From positions 7,936,001 through 8,000,000 of the forward strand of contig CP053154.1 in NCBI GenBank assembly GCA_014607495.2: a DNA stretch of 64,000 nucleotides, written 5' to 3'. This DNA is from Carposina sasakii. Taxonomy: Eukaryota > Arthropoda > Insecta > Lepidoptera > Carposinidae. The translations under genes were made by a program, and so were the position numbers. The stretch's first letter is position 1. The number at the start of each line of letters is the position of its first letter. The notes beneath the pieces were generated by a model that saw only the letters and a list, made by a program, of their open reading frames with translations, was not told the DNA's origin and did no database searches. Shown one piece after another: positions 33,591 through 44,200 of this stretch.

Positions 33591-33824
33591 TTAGGAACTA
33601 TTGATGATAATGATACACAAAACTGTACCTAATAAAAAACCTGATTTCGTTCTTTCGGATTCTTTCTATTTCTAAATAAAATGAGGTAGGGTAGACATTG
33701 TCGATTCAAAACATTCAAAACGTTCCTAGTTACCTATTTAGTTAAAATATATCTGTAAAATCGGGAAATATCTGTAACATGACAAACAGATAGGGATAAA
33801 AAATTTGAGGTGTAAAAGTAAAAA

Positions 33825-35130
33825 AGTTCAAAATGGCTTTTAATATTTTTGACATCGGAAATGTGTTTGGGAACTGCAAGGAACCTCAGATGTCGATTTT
33901 GGAAGCAATCCGGCTCTTAACTAAAAAGTTCAAAATGGCGGCCACTTTTAATATTTATACATCGGAAATGTGTTTGGGAACTGCAAGGAATCTCAGATAT
34001 CGATTTTGGAAGCAATCTGGCTCTTAAGTAAAAAGTTCAAAATGGCGGCCACTTTTATTGTTTTTGACATCGGAAATGTGTTTGGGAACTACAAGGAACC
34101 TCAGATATCGTTTGGGAAGCAATCCGGCTCTTAACTAAAAAGTTCAAAATGGCGGCCACTTATTTTTGACATCGGAAATGTGTTTGGGAACTGCCCGGAA
34201 CCTCAGATGTCGATTTTGGAAGCAGTCCGGCTCTTAAGTAAAAAGTTCAAAATGGCGGCTGCTTATAATATTTTTGTAATCGGAAACGTGTTTGGGAACT
34301 GCAAGGAACCTCAGATATCGATTTTGGAAGCAATCCGGCTCTTTACTAAAAATTTCAAAATGGCGGCCACTTTTAACATTTTTGAGATCGGAAATGTGTT
34401 TGGGAACTGCCCGGAACCTCAGATGTCGATTTTGGAAGCAATTCGGCTCTTAACTAAAAATTTCAAAATGGCGGCCACTTATAATATTTTTGTCATCGGA
34501 AATGTGTTTGGGAACTGCCCGGAACCTCAGATGTCGATTTTGGAAGCAGTCCGGCTCTTAAGTAAAAAGTTCAAAATGGCGGCTGCTTATAATATTTTTG
34601 TAATCGGAAACGTGTTTGGGAACTGCAAGGAACCTCAGATATCGATTTTGGAAGCAATCCGTCTCTTTACTAAAAATTTCAAAATGGCGGCCATTTTTAA
34701 CATTTTTGAGATCGGAAATGTGTTTGGGAACTGCCCGGAACCTCAGATGTCGATTTTGGAAGCAATTCGGCTCTTAACTAAAAATTTCAAAATGGCGGCC
34801 ACTTATAATATTTTTGTCATCGGAAATGTGTTTGGGAACTGCAAGGAACCTCAGATATCGATTTTGGAAGCAATACGGCTCTTAACTAAAAAGTTCAAAA
34901 TGGCGGCCACTTATTTTAGACATCGGAAATGTGTTTGGGAACTGCCCGGAACCTCAGATGTCGATTTTGGAAGCAATCCGGCTCTTAAGTGAAAAGGTTA
35001 AAAATGGCGGCCACTTTTATTATTTTTGATATCGGAAATGTGTTTGGGAACTTAAAAGACGGTCTTTGATATTGATATTCATGACAATTCGACCATTATC
35101 TAAAAAGTTCAAAATGGCGGCGACTTTGAT
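33825..35130 (+). repeat. 108-bp satellite array, ~13 units, trimer higher-order repeat
   Basis: AAAATGGCGGC-type cores start at 33833, 33935, 34042, 34149, 34252, 34360, 34468, 34576, 34684, 34792, 34900, 35004 and 35114. The central spacings are exactly 108. 34180-34503 and 34504-34827 form two near-identical 324-bp trimers. Because 108 is a multiple of 3, one frame stays open for 270 codons, but it looks like repeat-driven openness, not a gene. Confidence 0.9.
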
Positions 35131-37300
35131 TATACCTACATATTTTAAAATTCCATGAGTAAATCACAGTTATTGTTAAAAAAAACTTGTCTTTGTGCTA
35201 ATCAATATTATGTATTATAATTTATTTTCATGAACAGATATTTTTATGTTTTTCCCAATTAACAAGGTAATATGCCATAAGCTGGCATCCCTATGCACCG
35301 ATACAATGACAACTTCTGTGACGTCACGCTTGTATTCTACTTTTAATAAAAAAGTTGGTCCGTTTTTCTTGCGGCGTTTGTATGGGCACACTCGGTCTAT
35401 AAATTACTTAGTCTAAGCTATATGGATTATTTGAGGTAGGTAAGCTGAGTCAGGAAAAAGGAAGAAAAAAAGTTGTTGAAGCAAAATTTTTTAAACACGT
35501 TTGTAGATTTCAGAGGACGGTCACTTGATTTCAGAGGATAAAAGTCAAACACGTCCACTGATTTTCTTATGGTTTTTTATAAGTACTTTAAATAAATCCC
35601 TTAAGAAACTCATTCCTATCGAAACCTATACTATTATCGCGTGAGTGATAGATGAGAGCAGCGCAGCAGGCGAAGACGAACTATGCGGCGGCGCGGCGGC
35701 GGCCGTAACAACTCCCGCTTCTCTGCCGCACTCTACGAGCGCCCAACGCCCGCGCCAGTGTTTTGTTTTGCGAGCTTGTTTATTGAAGTGTACCTATTAG
35801 TAGCTAGGTACTTATAACAAAAAAGTATAAAATAAAAAACACAATTTAATAAATCCAAAAACCCGACTGCATAAAAAAGAACCAAATAATGTACATAATA
35901 AAAAACTGAAAAGAAAAAGAAGAAGCACTTAGATGTCTGGTGGTCTAGAATTCTATAATATTATTATGGAATGAATACTATTGAAGAACATGAAATATTT
36001 TCTAATTATCGTAACATAACAACTGAACAGTTGGGATCCATTGATTTATCCAACAGCCAAGCTAATATTTCAATGGATCCTGGCTGTTCAGTTGTTATGT
36101 TACGATCATTAGAAAATATTTCATGTTCTTCAATAGTATTCATTCCATAATCTAATATATAAAATTCTCGTGTCACAGTGTTAGTTACCATACTCCTCCG
36201 AAACGATTATTATGAAATTTTATATGCAGTAGGTATTGACCGATTATTATGAAATTTAAACTACTTAACCGTGCATGAGCATTCCAACTTGAGAGTAGGT
36301 AGCTTGAGAATCGGCTACTATCTATTTCTATCCCTAAGTGATTAGAGTTGTACACGCGAGCGGAGCTAGTAATATTATAGAATTCTAGACCACCGGACAT
36401 CTAAGTGCTTGTTTCTTTCTTTTCAGTTTTTATGTCAAGGGAACATAATGGAATGTTTTGTTTGCAAGAAATTAAACCATTTTATTGTAAATGCTTAGAT
36501 TAATGGTAGGTCTTCGCTGCGGAGTGAATCTTTATTCTAAGTGTAAATAGTATTGCGGGATATACATATTGCCTCGTGATTGCCTCACACTATGATCAGC
36601 CGCAACAATGATACGGGGCCCGTTACGTGTCGCCCTTCGACACGTTAGGGGCTTCGTTCGCTTCAAGCTTTAGGTACTACAGATTTCGTATCCATTTCCA
36701 TGATGCATTATTTATTAGGCACCTTAGGTACTGACGGTGCTGTTTTTTTTCTGTAGATAGACATAATAGTGAGTATCCCGGGTTAACATTTTAAAGAGAA
36801 CTAACATTTTAAGAGTGTTAACATTTTAAGAAATAACACAGGTATTATTTACAAAAATTAAAAATTTATAAGTAACAGGGTGTTGGACTAAGTAAAATGT
36901 AATCCTAGAAAAGTCCACTGTTATTCGTATAAGTATGTAAGCTATAAGTATTATTGTAAAGTTTCATTAAATTCCACCACGTTAAAATATCATTTCGTTC
37001 CGTAGAAAGAGTATATAGGTAGGTATAGAACCTGCCTTTCTTCCTTCTCATTCGCACAGGAAAAAAGGAAATAGCTAATTGCTTGTGACAAAGGGAGGCA
37101 GAGCTTGTCATTTTTTGTCCCTCATCGAATGGCCAGATTTTCAAGATTTTAGGAATTCATTATCGCAACCAAAGAATATACTACTATCGCAACAAACTTT
37201 GACATTTGTAACAGATTCGACAACGAAAATAAAATTTATGAAAATCTTATCCAAACAAATTAAATATTACATTATTTGTTATATATAATAAATTAAATTT
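35131..37300. other. Non-coding region with GC-rich patch and nested palindrome
   Basis: 35640-35770 is GC-rich (cggcggcgcggcggcggcc) in AT-rich surroundings and could be a promoter or element. 35899-36433 is a palindrome. 36600-36660 shares 'caatgatacggggcc' with 9950-9964. No coding region recognised. Confidence 0.4.
35899..36433. mobile_element. Nested inverted-repeat element
   Basis: Outer arms 35899-35965 and 36367-36433 (AAGCACTTAGATGTC / GACATCTAAGTGCTT) and inner arms 35968-36044 and 36072-36150 (GAATACTATTGAAGAACATG and its complement) pair well. About 215 bp (36152-36366), starting near 'cgtgtcacagtgttagttac', is present only on the right, as if inserted there or deleted on the left. 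Confidence 0.7.
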
Positions 37301-37314
37301 TACCAAAGTCTACA

Positions 37315-37385
37315 ATGATGCATTGCAGTGTTTTAAGCTGTACAAGTAATAACGGTAGAAAAACAGATGGATTGTCTTTTCACAA
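37315..37385 (+). pseudogene. THAP-domain-like first exon (possibly orphan)
   Basis: ATGATG starts MMHCSVLSCTSNNGRKTDGL then SFHK before a donor CACAA|GTAAGC. Cys spacing CxxxxC and a following SFHK resemble the beginning of THAP zinc-finger domains. No second exon with the rest of the C2CH motif was found downstream, so this may be a decayed THAP gene or transposon remnant. Confidence 0.4.
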
Positions 37386-37807
37386 GTAAGCGATTCACTT
37401 TTTATGTTATATCAGTTATAAAATCAAAGTTGGCTTGCTGTGTCTTTTTGCTTAAGCCTCATCTCGTGTTTCGAGAGCTAAATTCATGTGAAGTGAAAGT
37501 TTTTCGATCAATAACATAATCTAAAACATTAAATTAAAATTATAACCTAAAAAGAAAATAAACAATAACTTTCTTAGGTGTTGCTAAGTTACCGATGTGT
37601 ATATCCCCAGTATTGGGAGTTTTGTTTTTGGTAGGTACCTATTATGAATTTGTTTTACGTACTAGTCATTGTATAGTAGCGATCGCGATAATAAGCTATT
37701 TGACAATGTGAAAAATAAATCGTCAATTACTCTAATCAGTATGTATTATTGAGCTTAAAAATGGTTATTTACTAACTGAAGTTGAAAATAATAATTGATT
37801 TAATAAT

Positions 37808-37990
37808 GGACCCGGTAGCTTAGTGGTTAGAGCGGCTGACACGGTTTGCAGTGGTCGTGGGTTCGATTCCCACTCGGGTGAAGAATTTTTTCAATTTTCT
37901 TTATTAATAATGCGTAAATTACATATTTTTAACTTTTGTCACGTTCATATTGGTCCGGCTTATAATTCACCTGCTTGTAAAATTGTTTTT
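37808..37990 (+). mobile_element. SINE with tRNA-like head
   Basis: 37809-37880 folds as a tRNA in length: acceptor stem 6 of 7 pairs, D arm GCTTAGTGGTTAGAGC, T arm GTGGG-TTCGATT-CCCAC, five-base variable loop. The anticodon stem (GCTGA/TGCAG) does not pair and position 33 is A, so it is not a working tRNA. A and B boxes are intact. Confidence 0.65.
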
Positions 37991-38527
37991 TGCTTAGTAA
38001 ATAAAGGTTTTTTGCTTTGAATTTTTTGTTTACTAAAATATGGATTTTCAAAGTAAACTTTTGAAATCACGTGACACAAACTCCGCGACGAAAATTAAAC
38101 TCAAAATTTTATGACCCGTTGGTCCGCGGTATAAATTTTCGCTTATATTCTATGCTTTTTAGGTCGCGTCACCTGCTTGTAAACTTGATTGTTTTTTGCT
38201 TAGATTATCAATAATTTCTAAGTTGTAGATTGATTTACGCTTTGACTATTTTCCAAATCATGAAGATTTTACACGAGTTAAAATGTTTATGTGGATTTGA
38301 CAGCTGATATTGACATCTATGAAGCGAGTGACAGATACAGGCAAGTGATGTTGAGAGCGATGTCACGGACGCCATATTTTTATAGAAGCGTTTTGGCGCG
38401 ATATTTAAATATTAAACTTTTAATTTGATATTATTTAGTAAATATGTACCAGAATTGAAAAATACAACTTTTACTGGGTTTTTAAACCTCCAAATATAAA
38501 ATTAATTTTGAAAATCAGTCAAATAGC

Positions 38528-38650
38528 CTATTGTGTGTGCGTGCGCGCTACGAGCGCGAGGCGTCCTCCCGCGCCCCGCGCACACATTCTGAAAATTATC
38601 GCTATCGCATGGCTTCGTCTCTGCTACTGCTAGTTACGTAATCAGGGGGC
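38528..38650. mobile_element. MITE family A, 5'-truncated copy
   Basis: Right end TTACGTAATCAGGGGGC and inner 'gtgtgtgcgtgcgcgc' / 'gcgcacacatt' match the 14005-14186 copy. The left terminus is missing. Confidence 0.7.
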
Positions 38651-38930
38651 GGACCTGTCATCTCCCAGATTAGCTTACGATCTGCACTTCAGTCTTGAAA
38701 TAACCTCATGAAACTAGATATTTCGGAGCTCTGGCGAGCAAAAGCATGGACGAGCAGACCTCGTCTTATTATTACTAACATGGCCGTTCTCTGGTACGTG
38801 GCGAATTTCCTCATCTCGTAACGGACCTCCATCTGAAGAATGTAGTTTGCAAAGAAAGAATTAGCAGGTTCACACGAATCCGGTTTTTTTTCAATAGCAG
38901 CGAATACTTGAGTGCTTAGTCAGACAATAG

Positions 38931-39064
38931 GGTCGATTCCGGCAGTCACACTTACCTAAACGTAAACCAAATCTTAGTCAGGTCTATCTCTAATGGCTGA
39001 GAGAGAAATGGACAGGTAGGACTAAATTTACGTTTAGGTTTAAGTGTGACTGCCGGGATCGACC
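38931..39064. mobile_element. MITE family B, copy 3
   Basis: GGTCGATTCCGGCAGTCACA ... TGTGACTGCCGGGATCGACC, a 134-bp near-perfect palindrome with AACCTAAACG-type inner arms. Confidence 0.8.
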
Positions 39065-39329
39065 ATAATGTAAAGTGGCTTAGCATTTGACGTTTGTGTC
39101 GCACTGTTTGAATTCATCACGTGACTTGACGAAGGCGCCAGAATGATGGTTTTCTATTGCCTAATCGTGTCGGAGAGTTAAAGTTACTTTGTCTAAGGCC
39201 CCATTTCGCCTCTTGACTAAAGGTTTTCGCATATTACACAACAACGCCAACTCCACCCTCATCTGACAGTATGAAATTCAGACATTTATACATAATTAAT
39301 TCTGTTTTATATTTTATAGCAGCCGCCCA

Positions 39330-39545
39330 CGACTTCGTCCGCGTGAGGGGGCGTTGTACCCGTGCGAAGCCGGGCAGGTTGTTGTATAGACTGTAGCCTT
39401 CCTTGGTAAATGGGCTATCTAACACTGAAAGAATTTTTCAAATCAGACGAGTAGTTCCTGAGATTAGCGCGTTCAAACAAACAAACAAACAAACAAACTC
39501 TTCAGCTTTATAATATTAATAATATATATTATAAGTATAGATTAG
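39330..39545 (+). mobile_element. RTE-type LINE 3' tail
   Basis: 'cgacttcgtccgcgtg', 'cagacgagtagttcctgag', 'caaacaaacaaac' and 'tttataatattaa' mark another LINE end. Confidence 0.65.
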
Positions 39546-39799
39546 TATAGATTTTAAACTGAACTGTACTGGAAGTGGCGTTGGCATTTAGTAATATAAT
39601 GAGCGATGATCTTGCCGCCGTCACGCCGCGCCGAACCTTTGCCTGCAACATTTCTTTAAAAGTTGTTAGTACCAACTAGTTTAGTTTAATTAATCGTTAG
39701 TCTATGACCCAGTGGATCTTCTTAAGCAGCCGATGCAATGAACACATCAATATCATCTTCGTTCGCTACCTCAAGCATTTTAGAGTAAATAAATCCTCC

Positions 39800-40130
39800 G
39801 CCCCCGTATTACGACCTAGCAAAAGCAATAGCTTATAAAATTCGTATTACTTACCCAGTAAAAGTAGTCTTTCGAAGTAAGCGTCACAGACGCAGCGTCT
39901 ATAGCGTCACTAACGCCTAGTTTAACGCGGGACTGTGACGTCACTGACGCCGCGTTAATGTCGCTGCGTTCCCTAAGAATTTCATACATTTGCATAGAAC
40001 ATCTATCTGTCGCTCTGTCGCGGCGCCACTGACGCTCGCTTCGAAAGGCTACCTTTATACAATTTTCGATAGCGCATTGCTACTGGTACCTACTACTACT
40101 TTATTTTTGCAAGATCAGCCCCCCTCCCTA
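39800..40130. mobile_element. MITE family A copy split by a second MITE (39858-40055)
   Basis: Outer GCCCCCGTATTAC ... GATCAGCCCCCC and 'aaaattcg' / 'ttttcgatagc' resemble family A. The inner piece has arms AAAGTAGTCTTTCGAAGTAAG and CTTCGAAAGGCTACCTTT with repeated GACGC/GCGTC motifs, a separate palindrome inserted into it. Confidence 0.6.
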
Positions 40131-40139
40131 TAAGGCGTA

Positions 40140-41182
40140 TTGCCTTTGCTGAAGAAAATTGGCCAATACACACATACATGCCTGCCACTTCCATTTTTAT
40201 TAAATTTATTTGGCATTTCTTAAGTTTAAGGATTTATAAAAAAAGATATTTGATACAGGGGCAGAATGCTGTTCATTCATAACAATGTTAGGGCTACACT
40301 CAAAGCTATTGCGCAATGATACACACTACGAGCCTAATAGAACAAAATACATTTACAGCAACGTTAAAGCGGGAAAGGAAACCAATCTCCGCGTTATCAC
40401 GATGACTGCAGGCCCAGAATAGAAATTATTATAAATATAGCTGTCATTACAAAATTAAACGAAGTAGATAAGTATAGTTTCACAAGATTTAATATAATTA
40501 TGTCGACTAAATTAATGTCCGCTAGTATATCCTCATATTCTCTATTCACATTCTCGACTTCAGTTGAAATCTCTTGACAGATTATCTTCGTATCTTCGAT
40601 TCATTTGATCGTCTAGTATAAAACGGTTAAGGAAACAATATTTGAATAAAATCTTACGGTGTTATTAATATATATTAAAATAATTTTCGTACCGACTAGT
40701 TCTGACTTGTTAACTTCCCACCCGTAACTGCCCATTTAGCTATTCTACTGCCCAAGCATTTATTTTACGACCCGTGAAAATTTTTTTCGTCTCATTTTTA
40801 TTTACTTTACTGCTAAGTTTGAACTGCCGAACTTGTAAACAAACATGCATTTTAATATTTTCTACTTTCCAAAACTACTATTTAGAACTGCCCAGTTAAA
40901 TCAGTGCCTCGTGAAAAAAATTATTTAAACATTTTATTAGATTTTTGTACACATAAATGAAAAGGATATTGTTTCTCTCTGACCTCTTCGTGGGAGCGAT
41001 CTCGAAATGGCGATTTTTCCTGAAATCAAAATTACCTACATAAAGCTTGTCATCATAGGCCTTTGGCAAAACATAGATGTATTAGCCGGGTAAATTCCTG
41101 GCAGAAGAAAATATTTTTTTAAGTTTCTTTAATAGGTACTTATCATTTACTTGGGGGTGTCAAAATTCTATTAGAACAAAAA
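40140..41182. other. Downstream flank of THOC2
   Basis: AT-rich, no coding signal. On the minus strand AATAAA at 40938-40933, about 245 bp after the THOC2 stop, is the nearest clear poly(A) signal. Confidence 0.4.
40933..40938 (-). terminator. Candidate THOC2 poly(A) signal
   Basis: AATAAA on the minus strand about 245 bp past the stop codon. Confidence 0.4.
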
Positions 41183-41265
41183 TCACATTAATCTCACCCT
41201 TTTATGGTACTTTTCATAGTGATGGTCTTCCTGTGAGCCGTTCTGGTGAGTCTTCATCGCGACAG
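41183..41265 (-). CDS. THOC2: Last THOC2 exon candidate
   Basis: TTTATTTTTAG|CTGTCGCG acceptor, phase 1 in, reads through [11 protein letters not shown] to TGA at 41185-41183. A donor-like AGG|GTGAGA at 41198 would permit further splicing, so the final four residues are uncertain. Vertebrate THOC2 also ends in a short His/Lys motif. Confidence 0.6.
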
Positions 41266-44200
41266 CTAAAAATAAACATAAAATTAATAAATAAATCAAG
41301 GAATACCAACATCGTTTATGGATAATTTAAAATAGTACCTACCTTTTTGTTCTTCACGTCTCCTTTTTTGCTCTAAACTAGCATCAGGTTCAGCTCGGTC
41401 CTGTGTAAAGCAGAAAATATCAAACTGTGTAAAATATTGATTGGAAATATTCTATTGGAGCATGGCTATTTCAATACTCATACCTAGCATTAAAGACATT
41501 AAACTATTTTATTGATTGTTTGGTTTTATGTTTATTATGGACGTAGGATAAAATAAAAATTACATAAATACGTTATCTGATTAACAACATAGAAAAGATG
41601 AGAAAATTGCGCAGATCTGTGTATCCACAGGACCTGGAAATCAATTTAGCAATTTACGTTATGTACATACGTTTCACAAAAATATATTGTAGACAAATAG
41701 AGAATATATTCATAAAAGCTGTACACATAAAATTGTTCAGAATCAGATAACTCACCCTTTTGCGACTCATCTTACGCTCTTTCCGTTCATCGCCTCTAAG
41801 TTTAGGTTTACGCTTCTCCTTTTCCGGCGAACGCTCTTCAATATCTTTACTACCCTGCTTATGCAGAAAATAAGATTTAGATCATCTTACAATTAACTTA
41901 TTTGCATAATATAAATAGTTAAATTCTATAGTCTGTTGGGAAATGGCTACCGAAAATTTAAGGTCATATAGAAAATACTTTATCGACACAGATAATCCCT
42001 TTATAAGCCTTCAGTTTTATAATTAACATGGCCTTATTTTACCCAATCATTACATTGACATCAAAACATTTCAAATATTTTTTGTTAGTTGGAACAACAT
42101 AGGCGATATTGTGGTCGATTCTGACTGCCTTTCTTAATCCGAACAGTAAAATTAGTTGTCTGTCACTCTCATGGAGAAGGTATAAAAGAGGAGGTGGGTC
42201 TATGAACTGAGTGGTGTGGTAATCGGGAGGTCATGACGTTATGATAGGTGCGGAGCTTCAGGGCCAATCACAGATCATCCCCTAAAGATACCGCATTTTG
42301 CACTAGACAAAGGTCACCAAATTAGGCGGTAGGAAGAGCTGGGGGGGTACCTCACAACACTGCCGTGATTGGTTTTTTCAAGGTCAGTAATATCCTATAG
42401 TGATGTAGTCGAGTCAATTTGCCGTGCCGATAAATATATCGATTGAAATTATTGTTTGATGAAATAATATATATTATAGTAAATACAAAAAACATGCTTC
42501 TTTTCTACTTACAAAATTTTATGTGTTTTAATAAATACTGATATTAAAAAGCTAAAGAGTTTGTTTGTTTAAACGCGATGATCTTAGGAATAGGTACTGA
42601 TCAAACTTATTTTTTTTATATGTCTATGTTAAATAGACCGCTTATCATATAATTGTCTAAAGTACGAAGTGTGTAACAAAATTCTGCAAATTATTAATTA
42701 CTGGCAGTTCGCCGTGACTTCGTTCGCGTAAACTACCGAAAAAATAGAAAATTAATGTTCATCCCGCCAAAAATCATCCTGGGATTTTTCCTCTGAATAA
42801 AAATAAGCCTATGTTTCTCCTATTACATCAACTATCTGCCAGTGAAAGTCCCGTCAAAATCGGTCCAGCCGATTCAGATTTGCGTGAACAAACAGACAGC
42901 CAATAGATGTCGATGGCGTCAAGAGTGAATGCGATATCATTTGCTAATAACATGATCTCGGTTAGAACATTTTTCTTTTTTCTTTCAGTTACAAACAGAC
43001 ACTTCAATTTTATTTATTTGTATAGACCAGCTGTACCTATTCCGCGACTCCGTTAGCGTAAAGTACAAAAAAAAACCTAGCCTTCCTCGATTAATTAATA
43101 ACTATTCGCGATAGATTAATGAACTATCCAACACAAAAATATTTTTTCAAATCGAACCAGTAGTTCCTGAGATTAGCGTGTTAAGCTAAAAAAAACTCTC
43201 TAGCTTTGTATATTAGTAAGTATAATTATAGATTATTAATCACTTATTTATAATCAGTATAAAATAACAAACATAACTTATGTATAATATTTTTTTTATG
43301 TATGTTCACCGATATTTCCGTCAATTATATAGACGGATTTCAAAATTATTTTTTTTGTTGGATAGAGTTCACTTCTGAGGTGGTCCCATTTTCACCAGGT
43401 CAGGATCTGATGATGGGATCCAGGAGAAATCTAGGGCAACCACCGAAAATTGTATGCCCGTATGGTGCTTTTGTTACTCTTATGGCACCGACTCCAAAAA
43501 AATAAGTGATAATTATAAATATTTAAATAGTTAAAGATGACTTTGTTAAAGTATTAGGTATTCAGTTGTAAATATTTAAATAATTTTAGATATTTAATAT
43601 GTATTAAGTAGATAAATTAGTTACGTTATTTATCGCTTTTTAGTTAAAGTTTGAAGTCGGTTAAATTTTTTATTTAAAGTCAGTTTATACAAAACACGTT
43701 GTCATTTTTTTTTACTTTTACGTGTAATAACAATACAAAAAGTAAATTAGAAAATGAAACGAAATCACGCGCACGCAGATCAAATACTTGGTCGGTAATA
43801 ATGTAAAGAATTGATGAATGCAATTGCATATACTCGTGGTGCGCAGCTGCTGCATTGTATGCGGAATCTTTTAGGGGGTAATCTGTGGCCAATGTGTGTA
43901 ACGCAGTAGCTGTAACCACACGCTTATGCAAGTAGTTTGGCTAGTCACTACAAGGTGGTTTCTATGTAAATGGGCAGGGCTACAGTGTTAGGATGCTCCC
44001 CTCGTCCCATACTTCACCCCTGTTCAGCGGCACTCTATTTTTGTATGAAAATATACTTAGCCGCTGCTCCTCTATTATTTCTTCACCATGGTCACTCTCC
44101 ATTCTTAATGTGAATGGCTGATACGCAAAGGAGCAGGTAGAATATTTATTTTGGTTTATGATTAAGTATGGTGGTCAAATTCGACGTCATTGTCTATAAA

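Larger units (their letters stand above)
26686..33830. other. Upstream flank of the MGA-domain-like gene; repeat-rich, no gene recognised
   Basis: Contains RTE-type tails (26935-27290, 27480-28140, 29340-29525, 31900-31990), a coding scrap (28840-28950), an inverted repeat (32412-32575), a hAT-like element (32843-33190) and a LINE 3' end (33240-33590). The unseen 5' UTR exon and promoter of the minus-strand gene should be here. An ORF at 30089-30493 has no family features. Confidence 0.45.

Noticed and set aside
34180..34992. 270-codon ORF
   Set aside because: It is the 108-bp satellite read in frame; a period divisible by three keeps it open. No splice or conservation evidence for a gene.
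37809..37880. Functional tRNA gene
   Set aside because: The anticodon stem does not pair, position 33 is not T and SINE-like sequence follows; only the Pol III boxes are kept.
43680..43931. 83-aa minus-strand ORF
   Set aside because: No exon borders or family features; neighbouring sequence is LINE debris.
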